Origin: JASJGK01 sp033791585
Lineage (GTDB): Bacteria; SAR324; XYD2-FULL-50-16
DNA length: 12,259 bases
NCBI GenBank assembly: GCA_033791585.1
Contig: JASJGK010000174.1
Coordinates: 1 to 12,259, forward strand
Direction: 5' to 3'
Part shown: piece by piece, positions 1 to 6,569 of the stretch
Layout: each line of letters opens with the position of its first letter
How positions within the stretch are numbered: the stretch's first letter is position 1
Program-made: the position numbers and the translations under genes
The notes under the pieces: model-generated
What the model was told of the DNA's origin: nothing
Database searches by the model: none
What the model saw: only the letters and a program-made list of their open reading frames with translations

Positions 1-1266
1 GATCTGAAAGGATTCTACCAAAACATCCCCAGTGATCAACTAACAAAAAGCAAACAGATCACTAACAAACAAAACCTAAATTCGATTTGGTTTTTTGCTC
101 TAGCATTTTTCTTTTTACTATTTACTTTTTCTTTATTTGATACGGCTTTTGCTTCACAGAGACTTAAGGGAGGGGATCATCCCTCCATCGGCAGTTGCTC
201 TAAAGTTTACCCAAACGGTGCCCCTTCAAAAGAGGCCATGGCTGAGGAAACAGAAGAAGAAAAAGACGATAGTGAAGAAGCCATCGCTGCTGTTCCTCCA
301 CGATTTGATGAGCCTACATTGGTTGATTTAGGTCTTTATATTGTTGAGGTCACTGAAGTTGACCCCATTGCCAATACCTTTAAAATTGAAGCCTTTATGG
401 ACTTAGTTTGGTGCGACCCACGTTTGGTCTCAAAAGACAAACCCCCAAAGGAAATTGAATATTTAGAAGAAGATGCCGCCGATAAACTCAAAGAAATTTG
501 GTGGCCAGATGTTGGGATAGTTAATGCTTCAGGGGGGAGAGAAATTGAAAATGAAGAGCTTATCATTTACCCTGATGGCACTGTTGAGTATAGAGAAAAA
601 TTTTCAGCCTTGATGGAAGCCCATTACGATTTAATCCAGTTTCCCTTTGATAAACAACATCTTGAAATCGAAATGGAATCCTTTGCCTGGGATTACAAAA
701 TTGTGAAATACCACGCCCATAAAAGCAAAATCGGATTCAGCGCAGAATTTAAAATCCCAGAATGGGAAATTGATAATGTTAAATCAAAAGTTGAAGATGT
801 AAAAGAAATCAGAGATCGCTCTGCCTTTTCTGAATTCTTATTGGATATTGAAGTGGACCGCATCTCAGGGTTTTACCTTTGGAAGGTCATCCTTCCCTTA
901 ATGATCTTGGTAATGGTTTCTTGGTCAATTTTTTGGATGAGTGGTGATAGCCTTGCCGATAGAATGAGTGTTTCTTTAACGGGTATCTTGACCATTGTAG
1001 CCTATCAGTTTCTGATTTCTGAAATTTTACCAAGAGTGCCATATTTTACTTTCATGGATGCCATATTGATGCTATCTTTTGGCTTAATAGCCTTAACTAT
1101 TTTGGTAAATATTATTATTAATATCAGTGATTTGGGCGGAAATGATTCAACTTCTTTAAGTATTGATCGTGCCTGCCGTGTACTATTTCCCGCATTTTAT
1201 TTTGGCGCTTTAGCCATAATGGCGGTTGTGTATTTACCTGAATCGTTTCTTGGATGGACTCATTGA
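1..1266 (+). CDS. ELIC-like pentameric ligand-gated ion channel (5' end outside the window)
   Basis: This is a prokaryotic member of the Cys-loop receptor superfamily, a homopentameric inner-membrane channel opened by an extracytoplasmic ligand. The extracellular beta-sandwich has the WxDPRL motif (WCDPRL, near 412-429) and the FPFDKQ core of the 'Cys loop' (near 640-657), without the flanking cysteine pair, as usual in bacteria. Four membrane segments follow: M1 near 868-945, M2 near 958-1029, M3 near 1051-1125 and M4 near 1168-1248. M2 (DRMSVSLTGILTIVAYQF, then ILPRVPY) aligns without gaps to ELIC M2, with Asp where ELIC has its pore-mouth Glu, so cation selectivity is inferred. The frame is open from base 1 with no ATG, GTG or TTG before the ATG at 238. 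It encodes a hydrophobic signal segment ending in AFA (145-153), so the true start lies left of the window and the ATG at 238 is internal. About 45 residues, acidic in part (EETEEEKDDSEE), separate the signal peptide from the first beta strand. The family is sure; the ligand is unknown. Confidence 0.93.
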   Translation, partial: DLKGFYQNIPSDQLTKSKQITNKQNLNSIWFFALAFFFLLFTFSLFDTAFASQRLKGGDHPSIGSCSKVYPNGAPSKEAMAEETEEEKDDSEEAIAAVPPRFDEPTLVDLGLYIVEVTEVDPIANTFKIEAFMDLVWCDPRLVSKDKPPKEIEYLEEDAADKLKEIWWPDVGIVNASGGREIENEELIIYPDGTVEYREKFSALMEAHYDLIQFPFDKQHLEIEMESFAWDYKIVKYHAHKSKIGFSAEFKIPEWEIDNVKSKVEDVKEIRDRSAFSEFLLDIEVDRISGFYLWKVILPLMILVMVSWSIFWMSGDSLADRMSVSLTGILTIVAYQFLISEILPRVPYFTFMDAILMLSFGLIALTILVNIIINISDLGGNDSTSLSIDRACRVLFPAFYFGALAIMAVVYLPESFLGWTH

Positions 1267-1276
1267 ATTATGTAAA

Positions 1277-1316
1277 GACCCCCTTTGACTGGCAAAGGGG
1301 AGTCATTTATGTTTTT
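1277..1316 (+). terminator. Intrinsic terminator after the ion-channel gene
   Basis: A perfect 8-bp stem, CCCCTTTG/CAAAGGGG with loop ACTGG, is extended by GAC/GTC across one bulged A. It is followed by a T-rich stretch (ATTTATGTTTTTA). It starts 10 bases after the channel stop codon and separates that gene from the next. Confidence 0.8.
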
Positions 1317-1334
1317 ACTATTACAGCCCATAAT

Positions 1335-1340
1335 TATGAT
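1335..1340 (+). promoter_or_regulatory. Possible -10 element for the TerB-like gene
   Basis: TATGAT lies 32 bases before the ATG at 1373. The -35 region at the right distance is only TTTTTA (1312-1317), so support is weak. Confidence 0.25.
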
Positions 1341-1372
1341 CAATTTTCTCTGCATAAAAAAAGGATGAAAAA

Positions 1373-2242
1373 ATGTTAACTCAGCTTTCCAAATGGGATC
1401 AGTCTAAAGTTTACTGGTTTGTAAAATTACAGATTAATGCTGTGGCTAGCGACAGGAAAATTACCTTGGTTGAAATGCAGCGGATGCTGCAAGTCTTTAA
1501 CTTTGTAAAGGTGGCGAGTCAAAAAGAAGAACTCATCTTGATGCTTCGTCAAAGCGAGAATCCTGTTGGCTCTATTGAAGTGCCACCAGAAGATTTAACG
1601 CAGTCAGAGCTTGCTGGATGTTTTTTAGACACAGCAAAATTATTGATCAGTGATTTTGATTTTGAAGCCCAAGAATATGCCTTTTTATTACAAATAGCTG
1701 AAATGTTTAACTTCGAATCCGATTTTACTAAGCATTTACTAAATTGGTGTGATGAAGGTTTTTTTTGGAAACAGAAACAAACGCATTTACTTCGGAAAAA
1801 GGCTGAAGAAATAGGCTTTACTACTGAGTCTCAACTTAACTTACACAGTTTAGATTCTGGCCAAAAGGCTTGGTATGCAGAGATTATAATTCGAGGTTTT
1901 TTAATAGACGGCAAGTTGGATAGCGAAGAACGAGCTATATTGATTCACCTTATCAAATTCGTTGATAAAGAAGCAGAACGCAAACGCATCTTAGATATTG
2001 CAAAATCGGTCAATCGCCCTATGCTTCCTCGTCCTGTCGGGTTAAACATACATCAACTCAAAATAATCTATTTAGAAATCATCAATCACTTTGTCTTTAA
2101 TACGGCTAGTGGCGATGTTGAATACAACTTTGCCCATCAAATCGCCCAATTGAGTAAGCTACCGTCTGATTTTGTTTTCGAAGCTGAATTATGGTGGCGT
2201 GACGGGGTGGCTTGGCACAATAAGGTGCATCAACTTTTATAA
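1373..2242 (+). CDS. Duplicated TerB-like domain protein
   Basis: A soluble, largely helical 289-residue protein with no signal peptide or membrane segment. It resembles the TerB-like superfamily, whose helices carry an acidic 'xDGKxxxxE' turn: SDRKITLVE near residues 26-34 and IDGKLDSEE near 178-186. The two halves (about 15-140 and 167-289) are a tandem duplication. Each opens with an aromatic helix and the DGK-type turn, has an EYxFxxQIA helix (EYAFLLQIA; EYNFAHQIA) and ends with a matching segment (LNWCDEGFFWKQKQTHLL; ELWWRDGVAWHNKVHQLL). TerB homologues are linked to tellurite and stress responses and sometimes bind metal, but none of the other ter genes is present, so tellurite resistance should not be inferred. 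A good ribosome binding site (AAGGATG) precedes the ATG. The gene stands alone between a terminator and a long gap. The fold call is reasonable; the function is unknown. Confidence 0.7.
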   Translation: MLTQLSKWDQSKVYWFVKLQINAVASDRKITLVEMQRMLQVFNFVKVASQKEELILMLRQSENPVGSIEVPPEDLTQSELAGCFLDTAKLLISDFDFEAQEYAFLLQIAEMFNFESDFTKHLLNWCDEGFFWKQKQTHLLRKKAEEIGFTTESQLNLHSLDSGQKAWYAEIIIRGFLIDGKLDSEERAILIHLIKFVDKEAERKRILDIAKSVNRPMLPRPVGLNIHQLKIIYLEIINHFVFNTASGDVEYNFAHQIAQLSKLPSDFVFEAELWWRDGVAWHNKVHQLL

Positions 2243-2300
2243 AAGCCAAAGTTATCTAGAAATCCACTTCTTTAATTTTCAAATCTTGCAATTTACTAAC

Positions 2301-2315
2301 TATAGCTTAAGCCTT
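2301..2315. repeat. 15-bp direct repeat, copy 1
   Basis: TATAGCTTAAGCCTT occurs here and identically at 2518-2532. It contains the 8-bp palindrome GCTTAAGC. The spacing is 217 bases, within one intergenic region. Confidence 0.75.
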
Positions 2316-2327
2316 TCACTTATTGCC

Positions 2328-2346
2328 GCTCAGTTTATTACTGAGC
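2328..2346. repeat. Perfect 7-bp inverted repeat
   Basis: GCTCAGT and ACTGAGC flank a TTATT loop. Neither strand has a T-run after the stem, so it is not a standard terminator; it may be an operator or an RNA stem-loop. Confidence 0.5.
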
Positions 2347-2428
2347 TAGGAATGGAGTGAGGGGCTTCAAGTTTCTATTGAATTTAATAATCAGAAACGA
2401 CCAATCAGATTTCTCTATTGGAATAACT

Positions 2429-2447
2429 TCTTCAACTAAGTTAAAGA
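2429..2447. repeat. Near-palindrome, 9-bp arms
   Basis: TCTTCAACT and AGTTAAAGA are inverted around one central base with one mismatch. The size fits a dimeric regulator site, but nothing else supports that. Confidence 0.35.
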
Positions 2448-2517
2448 ACTAGATTCTAGACTTGGTTCTATCTACCTACAATTGCCACCCTGTGCCGAGG
2501 TTGCCACTTGGCTTTGA

Positions 2518-2532
2518 TATAGCTTAAGCCTT
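2518..2532. repeat. 15-bp direct repeat, copy 2
   Basis: Second exact copy of TATAGCTTAAGCCTT. It lies just upstream of the extended -10 promoter for the GST-like gene, at about -59 to -45 relative to the predicted start of transcription. Confidence 0.75.
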
Positions 2533-2562
2533 AGCTTTGCTCTATCTTGCCTCGTAGGATTC

Positions 2563-2571
2563 TGTTATACT
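2563..2571 (+). promoter_or_regulatory. Extended -10 promoter for the GST-like gene
   Basis: TGTTATACT matches the extended -10 pattern TGnTATAAT with one mismatch. No good -35 is present, which is usual for extended -10 promoters. It predicts a leader of about 45 bases before the ATG at 2622. Confidence 0.45.
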
Positions 2572-2621
2572 TGCTCAAAAAACAGATTTGACAAGCGTCT
2601 AATATCAACATAGCAGGAAAA

Positions 2622-3326
2622 ATGTCTTATACTCTATACTATTGGCAGGCGCCCTTTCGGGGCAATTTCATTCGGCTTTTACTTTGTGATGCCAGTCAGG
2701 CTTACAGCGAGGTCGACCCTAGCGAAATCTTGCGAATCAAAAATCTGCCAGTAGACGAGCAGGCTTTGCCAAGTATGGCCCCACCCTTTTTAATGGATGA
2801 AACTTCAGGCCAGTTTTTGAGTCAACTGCCAGCCATTGTACTTTATTTAGCCCAAAAGCTTGAATTGTACCCAGAGGATGCCTATAAAGCCGCTGTGGGT
2901 ACGAAGCTATTGTTAGACGCAAACGATGTGCTTGCAGAACTGACCAACTACAATGGGTCTTACATGTGGGAAGAAAAACTTTGGAAGGCCTTTCGAGCAA
3001 CAAGGTTAAAGCGCTGGATGGAAATTTTTGAGGCCTGTGGTCGCCAATTTGGTCTTCAGGCAGAAAGCGGATTCATGCTGGATGCACAACAAATCTCTTT
3101 TGCTGACCACGCCACTTATGCACTGTGGGGCAGCATGATCCACTACCTCCCTGAATTGGAGAAGGATTTAAAAACCAATGCACCTTTGGTTTATAACCTC
3201 TGCCAACGGATTGGAGCCAGACCAAATTTGCAGGGTTTTTTGACCGAGCAATCCAAAAGAGTGGACGGGAACTATTGCGGTGGGCAGATTGAACGTTCTA
3301 TTCGGTCTATGTTGGCTCTTTCTTAA
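2622..3326 (+). CDS. Glutathione S-transferase-like protein
   Basis: A cytoplasmic 234-residue protein with the two-domain plan and usual length of soluble glutathione S-transferases. The N-terminal thioredoxin-like domain (about 1-80) starts TLYYWQAPFRGNFIRLLL, like the family's first strand with its catalytic Tyr and the RG-IR helix. It has the cis-proline segment (APPFLMD, 53-59) and the glutathione gamma-glutamyl site (SQLPAIVLYLA, 67-77). The helical C-terminal domain carries the SFADHATYALW segment, which matches the S/T-xx-D capping box. The substrate cannot be told; such proteins conjugate or reduce electrophiles, or serve as non-catalytic partners. AGGA lies only 3 bases before the ATG, a short spacing. 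The next gene starts 38 bases downstream in the same direction without a terminator between, so co-transcription with the phosphoribosyltransferase gene is likely. Confidence 0.88.
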   Translation: MSYTLYYWQAPFRGNFIRLLLCDASQAYSEVDPSEILRIKNLPVDEQALPSMAPPFLMDETSGQFLSQLPAIVLYLAQKLELYPEDAYKAAVGTKLLLDANDVLAELTNYNGSYMWEEKLWKAFRATRLKRWMEIFEACGRQFGLQAESGFMLDAQQISFADHATYALWGSMIHYLPELEKDLKTNAPLVYNLCQRIGARPNLQGFLTEQSKRVDGNYCGGQIERSIRSMLALS

Positions 3327-3364
3327 AGGCCCCTTAGAACTTATCAACTATTTGCAAAATAATA

Positions 3365-3907
3365 ATGAACGAACAAAAAAACTCCCCTTCTTTTGGTAAA
3401 GTTGAGAGAAATAATCTGGATACCCGAAAGTTCAAGGTCGCCCACCCTTGGGACGCTCGGTTTAAAGGCACCAACCCGCAAGAGTTGATCGCCACTGCAA
3501 AGAAACTGGTAGATAAACTCAATACAAAGGCAGCTGATTATATTGTTGGTTTTGCCGAAGGTGGGCTGTTGGCCGCTTTCGCCGTTTCTGCTGCATCTAA
3601 TATTCCCATGGTTGGTTCTTATCGAGTGCGTTGCAAGTTAGACAATGAAATTCAATTTACAGAACCCCATTCAGAACGGCCAAATCACTATATCTACGCC
3701 CTTAGGCCTGGGGATTCGGTGATCTTGATTGAAGATGAGATCACAACAGGCATCACCACTCTCAATGCCAAAAAATCCTTACAAGATTTTGGGGTAACGG
3801 TGGTTGATGTAGGCGCTTTTATAATCTCAGACCAGGTAAGAAAAGCCCAAGAAGCGCAGAAAAATGACCCGTTCCATATCAAATATCTTTATTGCCTTGA
3901 AGCCTAG
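3365..3907 (+). CDS. Phosphoribosyltransferase family protein (APRT/OPRT-like fold)
   Basis: A cytoplasmic 180-residue type I phosphoribosyltransferase, which would transfer a phosphoribosyl group between PRPP and a base. The PRPP-binding signature (VILIEDEITTGITT, residues 119-132) has the two adjacent acidic residues and the TTG loop. GFAEGG (62-67) matches the earlier loop of adenine and orotate phosphoribosyltransferases. Overall it is closer to the APRT/OPRT group than to pyrR or upp. It is unlikely to be a housekeeping apt or pyrE: the N-terminal 30 residues and the hood region differ, and no purine or pyrimidine gene is nearby. No clear ribosome binding site precedes the ATG, which fits translation coupled to the GST-like gene 38 bases upstream. 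The base substrate is unknown. Confidence 0.85.
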   Translation: MNEQKNSPSFGKVERNNLDTRKFKVAHPWDARFKGTNPQELIATAKKLVDKLNTKAADYIVGFAEGGLLAAFAVSAASNIPMVGSYRVRCKLDNEIQFTEPHSERPNHYIYALRPGDSVILIEDEITTGITTLNAKKSLQDFGVTVVDVGAFIISDQVRKAQEAQKNDPFHIKYLYCLEA

Positions 3908-3928
3908 GGGAGGGCAGACCCTTAGGCT
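3901..3928. terminator. Weak hairpin between convergent genes
   Basis: AGCCTA pairs with TAGGCT, and an inner GGG/CCC pairs past a bulged T. It overlaps the phosphoribosyltransferase stop codon and sits in the gap before the converging NTF2-like gene. No T-run follows on either strand, so termination is only suggested by position. Confidence 0.3.
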
Positions 3929-3939
3929 AAAAACCGAAC

Positions 3940-3993
3940 TCAATAGATACTATTCTGGTTCTCAGACTTTTCAGGGATCATCTGCATGGCATC
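3940..3993 (-). other. Stranded C-terminal tail of the NTF2-like gene, beyond an amber codon
   Basis: Past the TAG at 3994-3996 the same frame continues for 17 codons, DAMQMIPEKSENQNSIY, and then meets TGA at 3940-3942. Relatives of the upstream protein typically end with a KIVEHWDVIQ-type segment followed by a short polar tail, so these codons look like the original end of the gene. Only the Trp codon (TGG) has become TAG. Translation of this tail would need readthrough. Confidence 0.7.
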
Positions 3994-4323
3994 CTAATGT
4001 TCAACGATCTTGTGTTTTTCATCAAACCTGAAAAAATCCATAGTGACATATTCATTGTCACCGGGCCATGTTTGGTGGGTGTGTAATGCCACAAGGTCGC
4101 CCTCGGCAATGGCTCTTACAAATTCAATGCTTTTATTTGGATGGTCTTTGGCCATGCGTTCAAAATATTTAATAAAGGGCTCTGGGCCATCGCCAACCAG
4201 AGGGTTGTGTTGAATATATTGGCTGCCCACATAGGCCTTTACTGCCTCACGTGGTTGGCCTTCGTAGGCCATTTTATAAAAGGTAATGGCATTTTGCTTA
4301 TTCTGGTCCAATTGCGCTGACAT
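3994..4323 (-). CDS. NTF2/SnoaL-like protein, shortened by an amber codon
   Basis: A small cytoplasmic alpha+beta-barrel protein of the SnoaL-like group (nuclear transport factor 2 superfamily), whose members form a hydrophobic pocket used for aldol-type chemistry or ligand binding. Recognisable features are the first helices (NAITFYKMAYEGQPREAV), the YIQHNP signature (residues 36-41), IAEGDLVALH and the final strand FFRFDEKHKIVEH. The frame stops at TAG exactly where the family has a conserved Trp, leaving 109 residues instead of about 127. The lost piece would complete the end of the barrel's last strand, so the product may be unstable; alternatively the stop may be read through or be a sequencing error. 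AAGGAG sits 7 bases before the ATG. The gene converges on the phosphoribosyltransferase and diverges from the FAD gene. A second YIQHNP protein begins at 12150. The native reaction is unknown. Confidence 0.85.
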   Translation of the reverse strand: MSAQLDQNKQNAITFYKMAYEGQPREAVKAYVGSQYIQHNPLVGDGPEPFIKYFERMAKDHPNKSIEFVRAIAEGDLVALHTHQTWPGDNEYVTMDFFRFDEKHKIVEH

Positions 4324-4361
4324 GTGACGACTCCTTATTTTTAGTTGAAACTCTAAACCTG

Positions 4362-4371
4362 CCCCTAGGGG
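4362..4371. repeat. 10-bp perfect palindrome CCCCTAGGGG
   Basis: It lies in the divergent region upstream of the NTF2-like gene. The octamer GCCCCTAG starts at 4361 and again at 4461, exactly 100 bases apart. It could be a regulator half-site, but there is no further support. Confidence 0.35.
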
Positions 4372-4503
4372 ATTTTTAACCTACCATGGGTACTTTCGCT
4401 ACCTCAAGCTGTTGATCTCTTTTTGTTTTAGTGACTAAATCTATTGTTTATCTAGGATTAGCCCCTAGAACTAGAAACTTCGCCTGAAGTTACCAGCATC
4501 TGT

Positions 4504-4532
4504 TTGACAGCGGTGCTAAAAGGTTGAATCAT
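4504..4532 (+). promoter_or_regulatory. Sigma-70-type promoter for the FAD oxidoreductase gene
   Basis: A perfect -35 TTGACA (4504-4509) is followed after 17 bases by AATCAT (4527-4532), which matches the -10 consensus at four of six positions. Transcription would begin near 4539, giving a leader of about 22 bases. Confidence 0.5.
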
Positions 4533-4541
4533 TAGATTCAA
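4524..4541. promoter_or_regulatory. Operator-like palindrome over the -10 of the FAD gene
   Basis: TTGAATCATTAGATTCAA is a perfect inverted repeat with 7-base arms and a 4-base centre. It covers the predicted -10 and start of transcription, where a bound repressor would block RNA polymerase. The regulator is not in the window. Confidence 0.5.
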
Positions 4542-4560
4542 TCAAACTTTGTAAAGACTT

Positions 4561-6171
4561 ATGCGCTATCTACTGCACCAACTCCAAATCCCCCTAGATT
4601 ACCAAGAGGCGGACTTCGCCCCAGCCCTTGCTAAAAAACTTGGATGCAAACAAGCAGCTTTCAGTGATATCAAAGCCCTAAGTCGCTCCATTGATGCCCG
4701 AGCCAAGGGCCAGCCACCTCACTTTATTTTTTCCTTTAGTTTTATTCTAGATGAAAAACTTGTAAAGGAATCAAACAGAAAATCTTTAGAACTGGTTGAT
4801 GAGACCCAGGCCAATGCCGCTGAAATCCCCAAGGTACTTGATACTAAAAGTCGGCCTAGGCCCGTTGTTGTCGGCGCTGGGCCAGCAGGTTTAATGGCTG
4901 CCTTTGCATTGGCAGATGCAGGCCTTAAACCCTTACTTGTTGAAAGAGGTGACGCTGTAGAAGGCCGCAAGGTTAAGGTGCGGGAGTTTTGGCAAAAGGG
5001 TATATTAGACGCAGAATCCAATACCCTTTATGGCGAAGGGGGTGCAGGCCTTTATTCTGATGGAAAACTCACCTCTCGTAGTAAAGATAGCCCCCGCCTG
5101 AAGCGCTTTTTAGAAACCCTCGTGGCCTGTGGCGCACCTGAGGATATTTTGATTGATCACACTCCCCATTTGGGCAGTGATCAACTGGCTATTATCGTGC
5201 CTCGGTTACGTGAGAAAATTATAGAGCTAGGCGGAGAAGTTCGATTTTTATGCCGCCTAGATAAAATTGAAGTGGACCAAGGCCAATTAAAATCCGTGAC
5301 CATTGCAGGTGAAAAGGTGGCCACAGATGCTTGTATCTTGGCGACAGGCCACAGTGCCCGTGATGTTTATAAAATGTTGTCTTATAGCCCCGTTACCTTA
5401 GAGCCAAAATCCTTCGCTATTGGCGTTCGCTTAGAGTTGCCACAATCAGTGATTGACCGAGCCCAATACAAAGACTGGGCAGGCCACCCCGCCTTAGGTG
5501 TTGCCAGCTTCCGCCTGACTGCCAAAGTAGAAAAGGGCTTTCGGGCTTGCTACAGCTTTTGTATGTGCCCCGGTGGCATGGTGATTTCTTGCGCCAGTTC
5601 GGCAGGCAAACTCACCACCAACGGCATGAGTTTATCCAAACGGGATTTGAAATGTGGCAATGCTGCTTTTATTGTACCCGTTGCACCTGATGATATCCCC
5701 GTTACCCATGAGAATGAACCAGCTATCTTAGATGGCTATAAGTTCCAAGAGGAGATTGAAACCAAGGCCTTTATTGCAGGGGGTTCGGACTATACCATTC
5801 CCGCCAGCCGTTTGAGTGACTTTTTGAGTAAAAAAATCTCAGTTGATTTGCCTAAAGAACGCTCGGCAGATAGAGCAATCCCCGCCGACCTCTGGCAAAT
5901 TTTGCCAAAAAACATCTGTGAAACCTTGGCCCACGCCATCCCCCTGATGTTAAAAAAACTACCTGGCTCCAACCCAAAAGAAGTGGTGCTTTACGGCGCT
6001 GAAACCCGCAGCTCTAGCCCCATCCGCATCACTAGGGGCAAAGACGGCCACTCCCTAGACGTACGAGGCATTTACCCCAGCGGCGAAGGCGCAGGCTACG
6101 CAGGCGGCATCGTCAGCGCAGGCATCGATGGCCTTCGTGCTGCACAGTCAGTGATTCAGAGTTATCTTTAG
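4561..6171 (+). CDS. COG2509-type FAD-dependent oxidoreductase
   Basis: A cytoplasmic 536-residue flavoprotein of the uncharacterised FAD-dependent dehydrogenase group (COG2509). An N-terminal stretch of about 95 residues (an alpha-beta region ending in FIFSFSFILDEKL) precedes the Rossmann dinucleotide-binding site VVVGAGPAGL (GxGxxG at 105-110) and the ribose-binding acidic residue in LLVERGD. It continues with the group's EFWQKGILDAESNTLYGEGG segment and SDGKLTSR, the ATGHSARD second FAD motif near residue 260, and the C-terminal YPSGEGAGYAGGIVSAG block that closes over FAD. Length and block order agree with full-length members. The natural substrate is not established to my knowledge. The start is the first in-frame ATG after the predicted promoter; only a weak ribosome binding site is visible. 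The gene is monocistronic, divergent from the NTF2-like gene, and probably controlled through the palindrome at 4524-4541. Confidence 0.92.
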   Translation: MRYLLHQLQIPLDYQEADFAPALAKKLGCKQAAFSDIKALSRSIDARAKGQPPHFIFSFSFILDEKLVKESNRKSLELVDETQANAAEIPKVLDTKSRPRPVVVGAGPAGLMAAFALADAGLKPLLVERGDAVEGRKVKVREFWQKGILDAESNTLYGEGGAGLYSDGKLTSRSKDSPRLKRFLETLVACGAPEDILIDHTPHLGSDQLAIIVPRLREKIIELGGEVRFLCRLDKIEVDQGQLKSVTIAGEKVATDACILATGHSARDVYKMLSYSPVTLEPKSFAIGVRLELPQSVIDRAQYKDWAGHPALGVASFRLTAKVEKGFRACYSFCMCPGGMVISCASSAGKLTTNGMSLSKRDLKCGNAAFIVPVAPDDIPVTHENEPAILDGYKFQEEIETKAFIAGGSDYTIPASRLSDFLSKKISVDLPKERSADRAIPADLWQILPKNICETLAHAIPLMLKKLPGSNPKEVVLYGAETRSSSPIRITRGKDGHSLDVRGIYPSGEGAGYAGGIVSAGIDGLRAAQSVIQSYL

Positions 6172-6569
6172 GTAGCTAAATCAGGGTAGTATATTAATTT
6201 TTTGCTAAACAGCTAGTGGGGTGATTCTAGAAAATACATTTCTATCTCATTACTGAGTATATTAAAGATAAAAGGAAAACTTACTAAAGCCCAGTTCTCT
6301 AGAAACAACTTTTTCTGTATGAATTCTGAAAGGTGCGGCCTAGAACTGAATAGACAAGAAACTTAATTGATAATTTTGCTTTGTGGCTGGCGGTAAAATT
6401 TTGTGAGACTGTTTGATCTATCCAACTGGGAGAGGAAAAGAATAGTTTTTGTTGTTCGTATAGAAAACGGCTTTAAATTTTTGAGTATAATAAAATGGTA
6501 CCAATCCCCAAAGAGCTTACTTAGCTCCCAGGAGATCAGAAATTTGGCGTTTAGATTTTCAAATGAGTT
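6172..6569. other. Gap of 398 bases between convergent genes; nothing recognisable
   Basis: AT-rich sequence between the ends of the FAD gene and the FeSII gene. A perfect TATAAT (6486-6491) has no matching -35 and no gene after it. Open frames are under 20 codons. The only structure of note is the small dyad at 6513-6527. Confidence 0.5.
6513..6527 (-). terminator. Possible weak terminator for the FeSII gene
   Basis: GAGCT and AGCTC form a 5-bp stem with a 5-base loop. On the minus strand it lies about 45 bases after the FeSII stop and is followed by CTTTGG rather than a good T-run. Confidence 0.2.

Larger units (their letters stand above)
2243..2621. other. Gap of 379 bases with repeats and a promoter but no gene
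   Basis: I see no convincing gene here; the open frames are short and lack ribosome binding sites. The stretch holds two copies of a 15-bp direct repeat, a perfect 7-bp stem-loop, a 19-base near-palindrome and an extended -10 promoter for the GST-like gene. A small RNA or an operator cluster is possible but not shown. Confidence 0.5.

Noticed and set aside
1373..2242. Tellurite resistance determinant
   Set aside because: TerB-like domains are widespread and none of the other ter genes is present; similarity of the domain alone does not support that role.
2172..2360. 62-codon plus-strand frame overlapping the end of the TerB-like gene
   Set aside because: It begins inside the TerB-like gene, has no ribosome binding site and its product is low-complexity and hydrophobic in no organised way.
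4362..4376. CCCCTAGGGG followed by ATTTTT as a terminator
   Set aside because: The palindrome has no loop bases, so only a short stem could form, and no plus-strand gene ends just before it.
6486..6491. Perfect TATAAT on the plus strand
   Set aside because: It has no -35 at a suitable distance and no plus-strand gene follows; the region is AT-rich, so chance matches are expected.
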